Below, in pieces: positions 32,872 through 41,123 of a DNA stretch of 64,000 nucleotides. The notes beneath the pieces are model-generated. The model did not search any database. It saw nothing but the letters and a program-made list of their open reading frames with translations, and was not told the DNA's origin. The stretch comes from Lachnoclostridium sp. UBA5725 (GTDB lineage: Bacteria; Bacillota; Clostridia; Lachnospirales; Lachnospiraceae). The position numbers and the translations under genes are program-made. Position 1 is the stretch's first letter. Every line of letters starts with the position of its first letter. Location of the stretch: assembly GCA_002419585.1 (NCBI GenBank), contig DIGJ01000010.1, positions 116,582 through 180,581 on the forward strand, written 5' to 3'.

Positions 32872-33003
32872 GTGGGATTGGTAAAACAGTTGTTTTGCGG
32901 TCATGAAATGTCAAGTGAATTACGTTCTGATAAATCACGACCACATAAAAAGAGGCATTATCGCTATTGCATAAAGTGCGGTAAAAGATGGTATGTAGAT
33001 TAG
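32872..33003 (+). CDS. 43-aa zinc-binding phage protein
   Basis: GTG 32872 with AGGAGGTGAATAC upstream. MGLVKQLFCGHEMSSELRSD, then KSRPHKKRHYRYCIKCGKRW: a CxH pair and a CxxC pair would form one zinc site. It is flanked by terminators on both sides. Small zinc-ribbon proteins of this pattern occur in phage head regions; role unknown. Confidence 0.6.
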   Translation: MGLVKQLFCGHEMSSELRSDKSRPHKKRHYRYCIKCGKRWYVD

Positions 33004-33031
33004 AAAGGGGTGATCCTTTTATCTCCCTAGT

Positions 33032-33062
33032 AGAGACGTTGGGTTAAACGTCTTATTTTTGT
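33032..33062 (+). terminator. Intrinsic terminator before the scaffold gene
   Basis: AGACGTT/AACGTCT stem with short loop, then TATTTTTG. Confidence 0.6.
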
Positions 33063-33154
33063 TGAAAAAATTGGTCAGCGCTTAGACCTTAAATAGGTGG
33101 GACACTGGTGGATAGTTACACACCTAAAATAACTTAATAGTGGAGGAAAGATAT

Positions 33155-33712
33155 ATGAAAACAGAAGATTTAAAAGCATTGGGTCTTACAGAAGACCAAA
33201 TCACAGCGATTATGAAAGAAAACGGCATTGATATTGCAAAGGAGCAGAAGAAAACAACTGCAGCAGAACTAGACCGTGACAATTTCAAAGCGCAGTTAGA
33301 AACGGCGCAAACAGCATTAAAAGATTTTGAGGGTGTAGACGTTAAAGACTTGCAGGGAAAGATTACACAGCTAACCAAAGATATTGAAGCAAAAGAAAGC
33401 GAATATCAAGCAAAGTTATCTGATATCGATTTCAATTCTACCATTGAAGCTGCAATAACTGGCGCTGGTGCAAAGAACTCTAAAGCAGTAAAGGCTTTAT
33501 TAGACATTGAAGCAATCAAGTCAAGCAAGAATCAAGAAGCTGATATTAAAGCAGCAATCGAAGCGTGTCAAAAGGAGAATGATTTCTTATTTGGTGCAAA
33601 CGAACCTATTAACATCCCAGTCTTACCAACAGGAGCGCCTATTCCACCAAGCGGAGCGGTCCCAATGTTTAATTTCACAGGGGTAAGACCAAAACCAACA
33701 AACCAACAGTAA
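33155..33712 (+). CDS. Phage scaffolding protein (Gp20-like)
   Basis: 185 residues from ATG 33155 (GGAGGAAAG upstream). LKALGLTEDQITAIMKENG, then a long coiled coil (about 35-95: LDRDNFKAQLETAQTALKD, LTKDIEAKESEYQ), then IEAAITGAGAKNSKAVKALL and a proline-rich end (PVLPTGAPIPPSG). This order is typical of Gp20-type scaffolds, which guide capsid assembly and are then lost. It lies directly before the capsid gene. Confidence 0.88.
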   Translation: MKTEDLKALGLTEDQITAIMKENGIDIAKEQKKTTAAELDRDNFKAQLETAQTALKDFEGVDVKDLQGKITQLTKDIEAKESEYQAKLSDIDFNSTIEAAITGAGAKNSKAVKALLDIEAIKSSKNQEADIKAAIEACQKENDFLFGANEPINIPVLPTGAPIPPSGAVPMFNFTGVRPKPTNQQ

Positions 33713-33724
33713 AGGAGATTTATT

Positions 33725-34615
33725 ATGCCAGCATTAAATTACGCAACACAATATTCACAAGCTCTAGCACAGGCATATCCATATGTGCTTAATTTCGGTG
33801 CATTATATAACGCGGAGAACGATACTCGCTATAGATGGACTGGTGCGAAAACAATTGAAATTCCTTCTATTTCTACCACTGGCCGTGTAGATAGCGATAG
33901 AGATGTGATCGGAACTGCAGCAAGAAATTATAACAATGCATGGGAGCCTAAAACACTATCCAATCAACGAAAGTGGAGCACACTAGTTCATCCAATGGAC
34001 ATTGACCAGACCAACCAGGTAACTTCAATCGCAAATATCACAAAGGTATACAATGAGGAAAGCAAGTTCCCGGAAATGGATGCTTATTGTGTATCTAAGA
34101 TTTACACTGATTGGGTAGCACAGAGCAAGACAGCAGACACAACCGTATTAACTGTAGACAACATTCTATCAGTGTTCGATACATTGATGCAAAATATGAC
34201 AGACAAAAGAGTACCAGAAAATGGACGCATACTTTATGTTACACCTTCTGTTAAGACGTTGATTAAGACAGCGAAAGAGATCAGTAGAGTTGTAGACCCT
34301 AAATCAGCAGGTACAAGCTACAACAGAAACGTGACGGATATCGATAATGTTCAGATTATCTCGGTTCCTTCCGAGCTTATGAAAACATTGTATGATTTTA
34401 CGACAGGTTGGGTAGCTGCAGTTGGAGCGAAGCAAATCAATATGTTCCTAGTTCATCCATCAGCAATCATCACACCTACATCTTATCAGTTCGCACAGTT
34501 GGATTCTCCATCAGCAGTAACCGAAGGTAAATATGTATACTTCGAAGAATCTTTCGAAGATGTATTTATCTTAAACAAAAAGGTTAATGCAATCCAGTTC
34601 AATATAACAGCGTAG
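33725..34615 (+). CDS. Major capsid protein
   Basis: 296 residues (MPALNYATQYSQALAQAYPY). Typical features are WTGAKTIEIPSISTTGRVDS, an E-loop-like QRKWSTLVHPMDIDQTNQV, and YVTPSVKTLIKTAKEI. It ends with FEESFEDVFILNKKVNAIQF. AAGGAGATTT precedes it. HK97-fold is expected for this family. It follows the scaffold gene, which confirms the role by position. Confidence 0.88.
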   Translation: MPALNYATQYSQALAQAYPYVLNFGALYNAENDTRYRWTGAKTIEIPSISTTGRVDSDRDVIGTAARNYNNAWEPKTLSNQRKWSTLVHPMDIDQTNQVTSIANITKVYNEESKFPEMDAYCVSKIYTDWVAQSKTADTTVLTVDNILSVFDTLMQNMTDKRVPENGRILYVTPSVKTLIKTAKEISRVVDPKSAGTSYNRNVTDIDNVQIISVPSELMKTLYDFTTGWVAAVGAKQINMFLVHPSAIITPTSYQFAQLDSPSAVTEGKYVYFEESFEDVFILNKKVNAIQFNITA

Positions 34616-34625
34616 GGGGTACAGT

Positions 34626-34847
34626 ATGAAAATAGTATTAAAAGGTAATAGAGTACTAAGGGTTGGTGACGAGCAGTTGCAATCCTACTTAGAGCAAGGC
34701 TATTCCGAGATTGACGAGCAAGGAAATGTCATTAACGAAGCCAAGAAAGAGGATGTAAAGTCTCTTAAGAAAGAGAATAAAGCGTTAGCTACTGAAAATG
34801 AAGCTTTAAAATCTGAACTTGAGGCATTAAAGGATAATCAAAAGTAA
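34626..34847 (+). CDS. Small head-region protein with coiled coil, 73 aa
   Basis: MKIVLKGNRVLRVGDEQLQS, then YLEQGYSEIDEQGNV and a heptad-rich C-terminus (KSLKKENKALATENEALKSE, LEALKDNQK). The first half resembles small phage proteins with an N-terminal ubiquitin-like strand pair after the capsid gene. Probably a capsid accessory or decoration factor. Confidence 0.7.
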   Translation: MKIVLKGNRVLRVGDEQLQSYLEQGYSEIDEQGNVINEAKKEDVKSLKKENKALATENEALKSELEALKDNQK

Positions 34848-34851
34848 GCTG

Positions 34852-34893
34852 AAATGTAAGGGGTTTCCAAGTTATGGTGAACCCCTTACATTT
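34852..34893 (+). terminator. Strong hairpin between head genes
   Basis: A perfect 14-bp stem AAATGTAAGGGGTT/AACCCCTTACATTT with a 14-nt loop, followed only by TTTC. It may be a partial terminator or mRNA-processing/stability element that raises capsid over connector expression. Confidence 0.6.
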
Positions 34894-34907
34894 CAAAGGA
34901 GGCGCAT

Positions 34908-35273
34908 ATGGCATATGTAGATTACGAGTATTATAAAGATACATTCAAAGGCTCTATGGTATCGGATGATTTTATTAAGCAAGAAAGAAAAGCTGAACTT
35001 CTTCTAAACAAAGAAACATTTGGAAATATTACAACATCAACCATAATCACAGACGGAATAAAGATGTGCATATGTGAACTCGCTGATTATTTACATATGA
35101 GTGAGATGGAATCGCGCAACCAGAATGTAACATCTGAAAAAGTAGGAGAATATTCAGTATCATATGTAAGCCAAGCTGAAAGAGATTCTTTATTCTCTAA
35201 AAAGGTAAGAGAAACAGTTAAACTGTATCTAAATAACCCAGATGATTCACCTCTTTTGTATAGGGGGTGTTGA
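34908..35273 (+). CDS. Head-tail connector/adaptor protein (gp6/gp15-like)
   Basis: 121 residues. MAYVDYEYYKDTFKGSMVSD, then FIKQERKAELLLNKETFGN, an ITDGIKMCICELADYLHM helix and a C-terminal VKLYLNNPDDSPLLYRGC. This is the helical adaptor pattern of siphophage connectors that dock to the portal. AAAGGAGGCG precedes it. Confidence 0.8.
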   Translation: MAYVDYEYYKDTFKGSMVSDDFIKQERKAELLLNKETFGNITTSTIITDGIKMCICELADYLHMSEMESRNQNVTSEKVGEYSVSYVSQAERDSLFSKKVRETVKLYLNNPDDSPLLYRGC

Positions 35274-35274
35274 T

Positions 35275-35646
35275 GTGTACACAAATGCAGATATAACGCT
35301 TTATTCGTGTTCAAAAGACGGAAAATACACACGGACTGAAATAAAAGAGGTGTTCTGGCAAGAAGTTTATGAAAGCAACATTGGCAAAACGGGATTAATT
35401 ACTGCAAATTCATTGCATATTTTCATTCCATTAACGAGCGTTCCAAACGGGTTAAATATTACTACAAGCAAGGATTTAGTTGTTAAAGGAATTGTACAGC
35501 ATGAGTTTGACAATACATCACAGGCAACCATTGCTACATCAATGAAAACTCTTAAGGAATCACACACTGTATATACTGTAACAGTTTCTGACTGTATGCT
35601 ATACGGAAGCAAAACGATGCAACATTATCAGCTATCATGTAAGTAG
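35275..35646 (+). CDS. Head-completion/minor capsid protein (DUF6751-like)
   Basis: 123 residues from GTG 35275 (AGGGGGTG upstream, 1 bp after the previous stop). YTNADITLYSCSKDGKYTRT, then IKEVFWQEVYESNIGKTGLI, SLHIFIPL and a KDLVVKGIVQHEFD strand, ending MLYGSKTMQHYQLSCK. The final MQHY/W motif and order match small minor capsid proteins at this locus in clostridial siphophages. Confidence 0.72.
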   Translation: MYTNADITLYSCSKDGKYTRTEIKEVFWQEVYESNIGKTGLITANSLHIFIPLTSVPNGLNITTSKDLVVKGIVQHEFDNTSQATIATSMKTLKESHTVYTVTVSDCMLYGSKTMQHYQLSCK

Positions 35647-35654
35647 GTGATTAA

Positions 35655-36077
35655 TTGAATTTCAAATTAACCATGAAGGATAATACTCAACTGATAAAAG
35701 AACGAGGAATTGCACCATACGGGAGAACGCAAAGGTTCATTGACCAAGAAAGTATAAGGTTAATGGATAAATACACTCCAAGGATATCTGGTGCATTAAT
35801 CAAGACATCTACGCAAGGTACAAAAATCGGCTCCGGCGAAATCGTCCAGAATGCACCTAATGCAAGATACGACTATTACGGAAAATTAATGGTTTCGTCT
35901 GTGACAGGAAGTGCATATGCAAGGAAAGGTGAAAGCAAGGTATTAACAGAAAAGAATTTAGAATATACAACATCTGCTAATCCAATGGCAGGCCCTTTTT
36001 GGTTTGAACGAATGAAAGCGGATCACAAAGAGAAGATATTGAAAGGAGCGCAGCATATTGCGAATAAAACAGTATGA
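35655..36077 (+). CDS. Minor capsid protein (Minor_capsid_2-like)
   Basis: 140 residues from TTG 35655. IKERGIAPYGRTQRFIDQES, RLMDKYTPRISGALIKTS, then PNARYDYYGKLMVS and AGPFWFERMKADHKEKIL. The 'P-Y-x-P-x-x-x-G-x-L' and 'WFERMKADH' elements recall the Minor_capsid_2 / tail-component family. The stop overlaps the next ATG (ATGA). Confidence 0.8.
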   Translation: MNFKLTMKDNTQLIKERGIAPYGRTQRFIDQESIRLMDKYTPRISGALIKTSTQGTKIGSGEIVQNAPNARYDYYGKLMVSSVTGSAYARKGESKVLTEKNLEYTTSANPMAGPFWFERMKADHKEKILKGAQHIANKTV

Positions 36078-36523
36078 ACATAATTGAGGTAGTAAAGCAA
36101 ACATTATCTGAATTTCCGAAGATATCTGCTCTTAATAAAGATGTAGCCGTGGATTTTACTGAATCCGATTCTGGTAATTGCGGTTTATATCCAGCAGGGG
36201 ACCAGCTCTTGAAAGAGGATATCCTTGGAAACCAAGATAGGCAACATAATTTTGTGCTATATGCGAATTTTGATGGCTTTAATGACTATCAGAGATTAGC
36301 AAATAGCACTTTTTTATTGGACTTGGCATATTGGCTCGAAAGAGCCGCAAAGAACCAATCCATTGAAGTAACAATAGACGAGCAAACTGTATCCGGCACG
36401 TTGACAAAGCTCAGCAGTGCAAACGGAATGCTATACGGATACCAGGAAGGGACTTTAACTGGTCCGGTAACATCTCAACTACAGATTTATGCTCAGTATC
36501 ACTTAGAAAGTGAGGTATTATAA
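36074..36523 (+). CDS. Minor capsid protein (Minor_capsid_3-like, tail terminator position)
   Basis: 149 residues. VVKQTLSEFPKISALNKDVA, AVDFTESDSGNCGLYPAGDQ, QDRQHNFVLYANFDGFNDYQ, then LERAAKNQSI. It matches the 'Minor capsid protein from bacteriophage' family and occupies the tail-terminator slot. Coupled by ATGA to the previous gene and abutting the major tail gene. Confidence 0.8.
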   Translation: MNIIEVVKQTLSEFPKISALNKDVAVDFTESDSGNCGLYPAGDQLLKEDILGNQDRQHNFVLYANFDGFNDYQRLANSTFLLDLAYWLERAAKNQSIEVTIDEQTVSGTLTKLSSANGMLYGYQEGTLTGPVTSQLQIYAQYHLESEVL

Positions 36524-37018
36524 ATGGCAACAATTACAGGAAAGATTAAACGTAAGTATATGGCGCATTACATTGATTCTGCAACAACTGGAACGGCTTC
36601 ATATGTGCGCCTGGGAACTGATCTTGAAGAGTTCAACATTGAAATGAACGCTAACGTAGAAAAGAAAAAGAATATTCTAGGAGAAAACTCCATTGCTATT
36701 GATAGCTACGAACCACAATCGTCAGTTGAGCCTTATTATGCAGTAGTGGGCGAACCACTATTTGAACGTTTGCTTTCAATCGCAGAAGAAAGACTTACAC
36801 TGGATGATTTAAAAACATCCGTGGTCGATGTTCATCTTTGGGAAGAAGATGCAACAACGGCTGGCTCATACGTGGCGTACAAAGAGGATGCTATTATCGA
36901 GGTATCGTCTTATGGTGGAGATCAAACAGGGTTACAGGTTCCGTTTAATATACACAGAACAGGAAATCGAGTAAAAGGGTTATTCGCACTTGCAACTAAG
37001 ACATTTACAGCAGATTAA
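36524..37018 (+). CDS. Major tail (tube) protein
   Basis: 164 residues, MATITGKIKRKYMAHYIDSA, beta-rich with VRLGTDLEEFNIEMNANVEK, DSYEPQSSVEPYYAVVGEPL and NIHRTGNRVKGLFALATKTF. The position between minor capsid genes and the tail chaperones and the small beta-sandwich size fit the tube subunit of a siphophage. Confidence 0.82.
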   Translation: MATITGKIKRKYMAHYIDSATTGTASYVRLGTDLEEFNIEMNANVEKKKNILGENSIAIDSYEPQSSVEPYYAVVGEPLFERLLSIAEERLTLDDLKTSVVDVHLWEEDATTAGSYVAYKEDAIIEVSSYGGDQTGLQVPFNIHRTGNRVKGLFALATKTFTAD

Positions 37019-37042
37019 TTAGCTAATTAGTTTTTATTTGAT

Positions 37043-37069
37043 GGGTGGCGGTACCTCCTGCCGCTACCC
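37043..37069 (+). promoter_or_regulatory. GC-rich hairpin between major tail and chaperone genes
   Basis: GGGTGGCGG/CCGCTACCC, 9-bp stem with one G-U, 9-nt loop, followed by AATAAAGGAGG rather than a T run. It probably attenuates or stabilises mRNA to set high tube-protein output relative to downstream genes. Confidence 0.5.
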
Positions 37070-37090
37070 AATAAAGGAGGAAATGGAGAT

Positions 37091-37537
37091 ATGCAAAATC
37101 TAAGTTTCGATGATGGTTACAAAGAGTTTACGATCAACAATGACAAGAACAGGGTTATACGATTTAATCCGTCTGATATGGGTATCGTAGGAAGAATCCA
37201 AGAGGCCTACAACAAGATCGAAGATGCAGGGAAAGAAGTAGAAGAAGTAAAGCTTAAAAATGACGGTTCACCTTTTGATGGATTAGAGGAAACCGCAGAA
37301 AAGATAAAGAAATACGATACCGCAATCAAAGAAGCAATCGACTGTATTTTTAACTCTGAAATATGTGACATTGCATTTGGAAAGCAGAGTCCTATTAGCT
37401 TAGTTGGAAATGGAAAGTTTCTATGGGAAGCATTTCTCGAATGCATAATTGCTATGGTTGAAAAAGAAACCAAGAAGAAAGTGGAACTGAGCAAAGCAAA
37501 AATCGGTAAATATAAAGCGCAGGTGTATAGAAAATGA
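37091..37537 (+). CDS. Tail assembly chaperone
   Basis: 148 residues. MQNLSFDDGYKEFTINNDKN, IRFNPSDMGIVGRIQEAYNK, an acidic helical centre, then IFNSEICDIAFGKQSPISLV. It lies between tube protein and the Gp15-like gene, ahead of the tape measure, which is where gpG-type chaperones sit. The overlap with the next gene is ATGA, with no obvious slippery heptamer, so coupling by reinitiation is likelier than frameshifting. Confidence 0.75.
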   Translation: MQNLSFDDGYKEFTINNDKNRVIRFNPSDMGIVGRIQEAYNKIEDAGKEVEEVKLKNDGSPFDGLEETAEKIKKYDTAIKEAIDCIFNSEICDIAFGKQSPISLVGNGKFLWEAFLECIIAMVEKETKKKVELSKAKIGKYKAQVYRK

Positions 37538-38109
37538 TTGGCTTGTTGCCAAAACAATTGAATATCAATGGAACTGATAGAGCTATTTGGAGTGATTTCC
37601 GAACAGCTCTTTTAATTTTTGTAGCGTGGAATGATCCAGAGCTTATCGAGGATGAATACACACATGAAAAAACGATGGCAATGCTTGAGTGTCTTTATTG
37701 CAACTTTGAAGAGATACCGCAAGAGGATTATAACGAAGCCATCGAAAAGGCCGTATGGTTCTTAGATGGTGGCACAGAACACCAAGAAGATAAAACTCAA
37801 CCCAAAAAGGTCATGGATTGGGAGCAAGACGAGCAATTTATCTTTTCCACAATTAATAAGGTTGCTATGTGCGAGACTAGAACGCTTGAATATCTTCACT
37901 GGTGGTCGTTTCTAGGCTATTTCAATGAGATAGGCGAAGGAATGTTGTCTACCGTAATAAACATCCGTAAAAAGCTAAGTACACATAAGAAATTAGAAAA
38001 ACACGAACAGGAATTTTACCGAGAAAACAAAGCCATGATTGATTTAAAAGTAAGGTTGTCCGAGGAAGAACAAGCCGAGCTTGAATATTATAAAAATCTC
38101 TTAAAATAG
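37534..38109 (+). CDS. Gp15-like tail assembly protein
   Basis: 191 residues matching the Bacteriophage Gp15 family: IWSDFRTALLIFVAWNDPEL, AMLECLYCNFEEIPQEDYNE, AIEKAVWFLDGG, DWEQDEQFIFSTINKVA, LEYLHWWSFLGYFNEIGEG. It acts with the preceding chaperone on the tape measure. The gene overlaps it by 4 bp. Confidence 0.87.
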   Translation: MIGLLPKQLNINGTDRAIWSDFRTALLIFVAWNDPELIEDEYTHEKTMAMLECLYCNFEEIPQEDYNEAIEKAVWFLDGGTEHQEDKTQPKKVMDWEQDEQFIFSTINKVAMCETRTLEYLHWWSFLGYFNEIGEGMLSTVINIRKKLSTHKKLEKHEQEFYRENKAMIDLKVRLSEEEQAELEYYKNLLK

Positions 38110-38120
38110 GAGGTGAGAAA

Positions 38121-40709
38121 TTGGCATATGATGGAAGCCTTAACTTTGATACAAAAATAGATACAAATGGATTTGCAAAAGGAACGAATACAATCAAGGC
38201 GCAATCAAACGGATTGAAAAGCGTGTTGGGAAGTTTAGGAAAAGCAATGATTGCAGCCTTTTCTATTACCGCACTTGTAGCGTTTGGAAAGCAAGCGGTC
38301 AGCATAGCTTCTGACTTAATCGAGGTCCAGAACGTAGTTGACACAGCGTTCGGAGAAATGTCCTACAAGATAGAAGATTTTTCGGACACGGCAATTGAAA
38401 AGTTCGGAATTTCTGAATTAACCGCTAAGTCTATGGCATCAACCTTTATGGCTATGGGTAAAGGAATCGGTCAGTCTATGGGCGTTGGTTCCGATATGGC
38501 CGTTGAATTAACTGGCAGGTTAGCAGATGTAATGTCGTTTTATAATAAGACGGCAGGCGAAGTAGATACGATTGGTAGAGCGCTTTATAGTGGAGAAACA
38601 GAACCACTAAAGGCTATCGGTATCATTATGACACAAACCAACCTTGACGCTTACACGCTTGCGAAAGGGTACGGTACGCTATACACAAAAATGGACGCTG
38701 CCAATCAGCTTTTAGTCCGGCAGAAATACTTCTTAGAGCAAACAAGCATGGCGGCTGGTGACTTTCAAAAGACACAAGATTCCTGGGCAAATCAAACAAG
38801 AATATTGAGCGAACGATGGAAAGAGTTCATGGGTATCATAGGCGGTCAATTGATTACGCTTTTAACGCCAGTTCTTAAGTTCCTTAATAGCTTTGTATCG
38901 ACGCTTATTAATTTTGCCAATACGATCAGCTCCATCATGTCGAATGTGTTCGGAATCCAGATGCAACAAATAACCGCTACTACAAGTGCTTACGATTCAA
39001 TGGCAGATAGCGCGACAAACGCTGGAATAGCAGAAAGTGGAGTGGCAGACGCAACGAAAGAAGCTGGCAAGGCTGCCAAAGGTTCGGTATCGAGTTTCGA
39101 TAAATTAAACAATACGCAAGATTCAACTGGTTCTGGTAGCTCAGGTGGAAGTGGTGGAGGCGCTGCAACATCAACTGGTGCAATCAGCACAGCTCCTGTA
39201 GAAAATACAAATGATGCAATGGGGAAAGCGAATGCATTAACAAAGGCATGGTACGCAGAACTTAAGAAGATATCAGACTTATTTTTAACTGGTTTTTCTA
39301 TTGGCTTTGGAGACTATGAGCCGAAAATCCAGAGTATAAAAACAAGTTTAGGAAGCATAGGAAAATCACTAAAGGAAATCTTTACGGATCCGGTTGTTGT
39401 AAACTCAGCAAAAAAATATTTCGATTCACTTGTATTAAATGCAGGAAAGATCGCAGGTTCTTTTGCGAGTATTGGCTTAACGATAGCACAGAATTTAGTT
39501 GGAGGAATTGCTTTATACCTAAAACAGAACACTCAGCAGATAAAAAGCTACTTAATTCAAATGTTCGATATTCAAGCGGATGTATTTACGATTTTAGGAA
39601 CACTATCCACATCAATAGCTTATATATTTGGTGCAATGGGGACAAATGCCGGACAACAAATGACCGCTAATTTTATTGGTGTCTTTTCATCAGCCTTTAT
39701 GGGGTTAACCCTACTTGCATCAACGATAGGACTAGACTTATTATCCGCACTTACACAACCGTTTATTGACGGAAAAGAGACGCTAAGACAAACGTTTGAA
39801 GATATACTTTCTAATATGTCAGACGGTCTAGGATTTATCAAAACAACAGTTGACGAAGTATTCAAAACTTTTCAGACATTGTACATTACATACATTCAGC
39901 CAGTGATTCAATCGTTTGGTGACAGATGGAGCGAACTGGTTACTGGTAAACTTGCACCAATGTTTAAAACTTTATCACAATTATTCAGAGAATTGGCAAG
40001 TCTTGTAAAGACACTATGGGAAACTTTGATTTATCCGACAATACAGAAATTTGCACCAACGTTTACAGTAGTATTTTCAGCAGTAGGAAATATTATAATG
40101 ACTACGGTTGAAACAATGTCCGATTTGATTACTGGATTTGTAACAGTTTTAAAGGGTGTTATAAAGTTCATCAATGGAGTATTCAGCGGTGATTGGAAGA
40201 AAGCATGGGAAGGCATAGCAGACATATTTGGTGGAGCATGGAAAATGCTTGTGACGCTTTTAAAGACACCTTTCAAGGCAATTATAGATATGATAAACGC
40301 TATGATTGATGGTGTTGTTGGTGGAGTAAATACATTAATTAACGCATTAAAAGCTATTAGTATTGACGTGCCTGACTGGTTCACTGAAAAAACTGGAATC
40401 GGCGATTTAGGATTTGGCGGATTAAATACAATTAAAGCAACACATATTCCGCAGTTGGCAACCGGAACTGTGGTGCCAGCAAATTACGGTTCATTCCTAT
40501 CAATCTTAGGCGATAACAAACGAGAGCCAGAGATAGTATCACCTCTAAGCACTATGAAGCAAGCAATTAGAGAAGAAGTTGGAAGCGATGGAACTAAAAT
40601 GTTGCACGTTACAATCATGTTACCAAATGGCAAGGTTTTATTTGATGCAGTAGTCGAAGCGGAAAAAGAGAACTTCAACGCAACTGGAAACGCAGCTTTT
40701 GTACATTAG
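38121..40709 (+). CDS. Tape measure protein
   Basis: 862 residues, TTG start with AGGAGGTGAG upstream. N-terminal LNFDTKIDTNGFAKGTNTIK, a 'tail length tape measure' core (ALVAFGKQAVSIASDLIEVQ, TAFGEMSYKIEDFSDTAIEK, FGISELTAKSMASTFMAMGK), then a Ser/Gly-rich linker (about 335-352, GSGSSGGSGGGAA). Long hydrophobic helical repeats follow and a C-terminal LATGTVVPANYGSFLSILGD with EPEIVSPLS. It sets tail length and forms part of the DNA-ejection path. Confidence 0.93.
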   Translation: MAYDGSLNFDTKIDTNGFAKGTNTIKAQSNGLKSVLGSLGKAMIAAFSITALVAFGKQAVSIASDLIEVQNVVDTAFGEMSYKIEDFSDTAIEKFGISELTAKSMASTFMAMGKGIGQSMGVGSDMAVELTGRLADVMSFYNKTAGEVDTIGRALYSGETEPLKAIGIIMTQTNLDAYTLAKGYGTLYTKMDAANQLLVRQKYFLEQTSMAAGDFQKTQDSWANQTRILSERWKEFMGIIGGQLITLLTPVLKFLNSFVSTLINFANTISSIMSNVFGIQMQQITATTSAYDSMADSATNAGIAESGVADATKEAGKAAKGSVSSFDKLNNTQDSTGSGSSGGSGGGAATSTGAISTAPVENTNDAMGKANALTKAWYAELKKISDLFLTGFSIGFGDYEPKIQSIKTSLGSIGKSLKEIFTDPVVVNSAKKYFDSLVLNAGKIAGSFASIGLTIAQNLVGGIALYLKQNTQQIKSYLIQMFDIQADVFTILGTLSTSIAYIFGAMGTNAGQQMTANFIGVFSSAFMGLTLLASTIGLDLLSALTQPFIDGKETLRQTFEDILSNMSDGLGFIKTTVDEVFKTFQTLYITYIQPVIQSFGDRWSELVTGKLAPMFKTLSQLFRELASLVKTLWETLIYPTIQKFAPTFTVVFSAVGNIIMTTVETMSDLITGFVTVLKGVIKFINGVFSGDWKKAWEGIADIFGGAWKMLVTLLKTPFKAIIDMINAMIDGVVGGVNTLINALKAISIDVPDWFTEKTGIGDLGFGGLNTIKATHIPQLATGTVVPANYGSFLSILGDNKREPEIVSPLSTMKQAIREEVGSDGTKMLHVTIMLPNGKVLFDAVVEAEKENFNATGNAAFVH

Positions 40710-40721
40710 AAAGGGGAACGC

Positions 40722-41123
40722 ATGGCATTTCAAGGATATTATGTAAAAGTTGATGGGACAACGTTTCCCAATGATTTGTTAGACATTGGTGGATATTCAA
40801 ATACCCCAAACCAAGAAACGGATAAGAATAGTTATGTAGACGGCAACGGAGCATTAAAAAGGACTGTACTTCCTGTCAAGCGTAGCGGTTTCAAGATTAA
40901 GACTATTGATGGTCTCACTTATGGGCAAAAACTAATCATTCAAGCATTCTTTATTCCTAAAACATTAAAGGAATTGCAGTACTGGAACGATGAAACGAAC
41001 AAATATGAAACAGCAGACTTCTACATACCAACGGTTGAATACGTTCACAAAACACAAAGAAACGGTTCGCCAATCTATCAAGCAATCGAATTAGAATTTA
41101 TAGCTTACGGGGGTGATAAGTAA
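40722..41123 (+). CDS. Distal-tail-region protein (DUF6711-like), 133 aa
   Basis: MAFQGYYVKVDGTTFPNDLL, then DKNSYVDGNGALKRTVLPVK and PTVEYVHKTQRNGSPIYQAI. A small beta-rich protein that lies between tape measure and tail endopeptidase-like gene, where the distal tail protein normally is. The stop overlaps the next start (TAATG). Confidence 0.72.
   Translation: MAFQGYYVKVDGTTFPNDLLDIGGYSNTPNQETDKNSYVDGNGALKRTVLPVKRSGFKIKTIDGLTYGQKLIIQAFFIPKTLKELQYWNDETNKYETADFYIPTVEYVHKTQRNGSPIYQAIELEFIAYGGDK

Noticed and set aside
37530..37545. Programmed -1 frameshift between tail chaperone and Gp15-like gene
   Set aside because: The second frame is -1 relative, but I see no XXXYYYZ heptamer before the stop; the ATGA overlap with its own start explains coupling.
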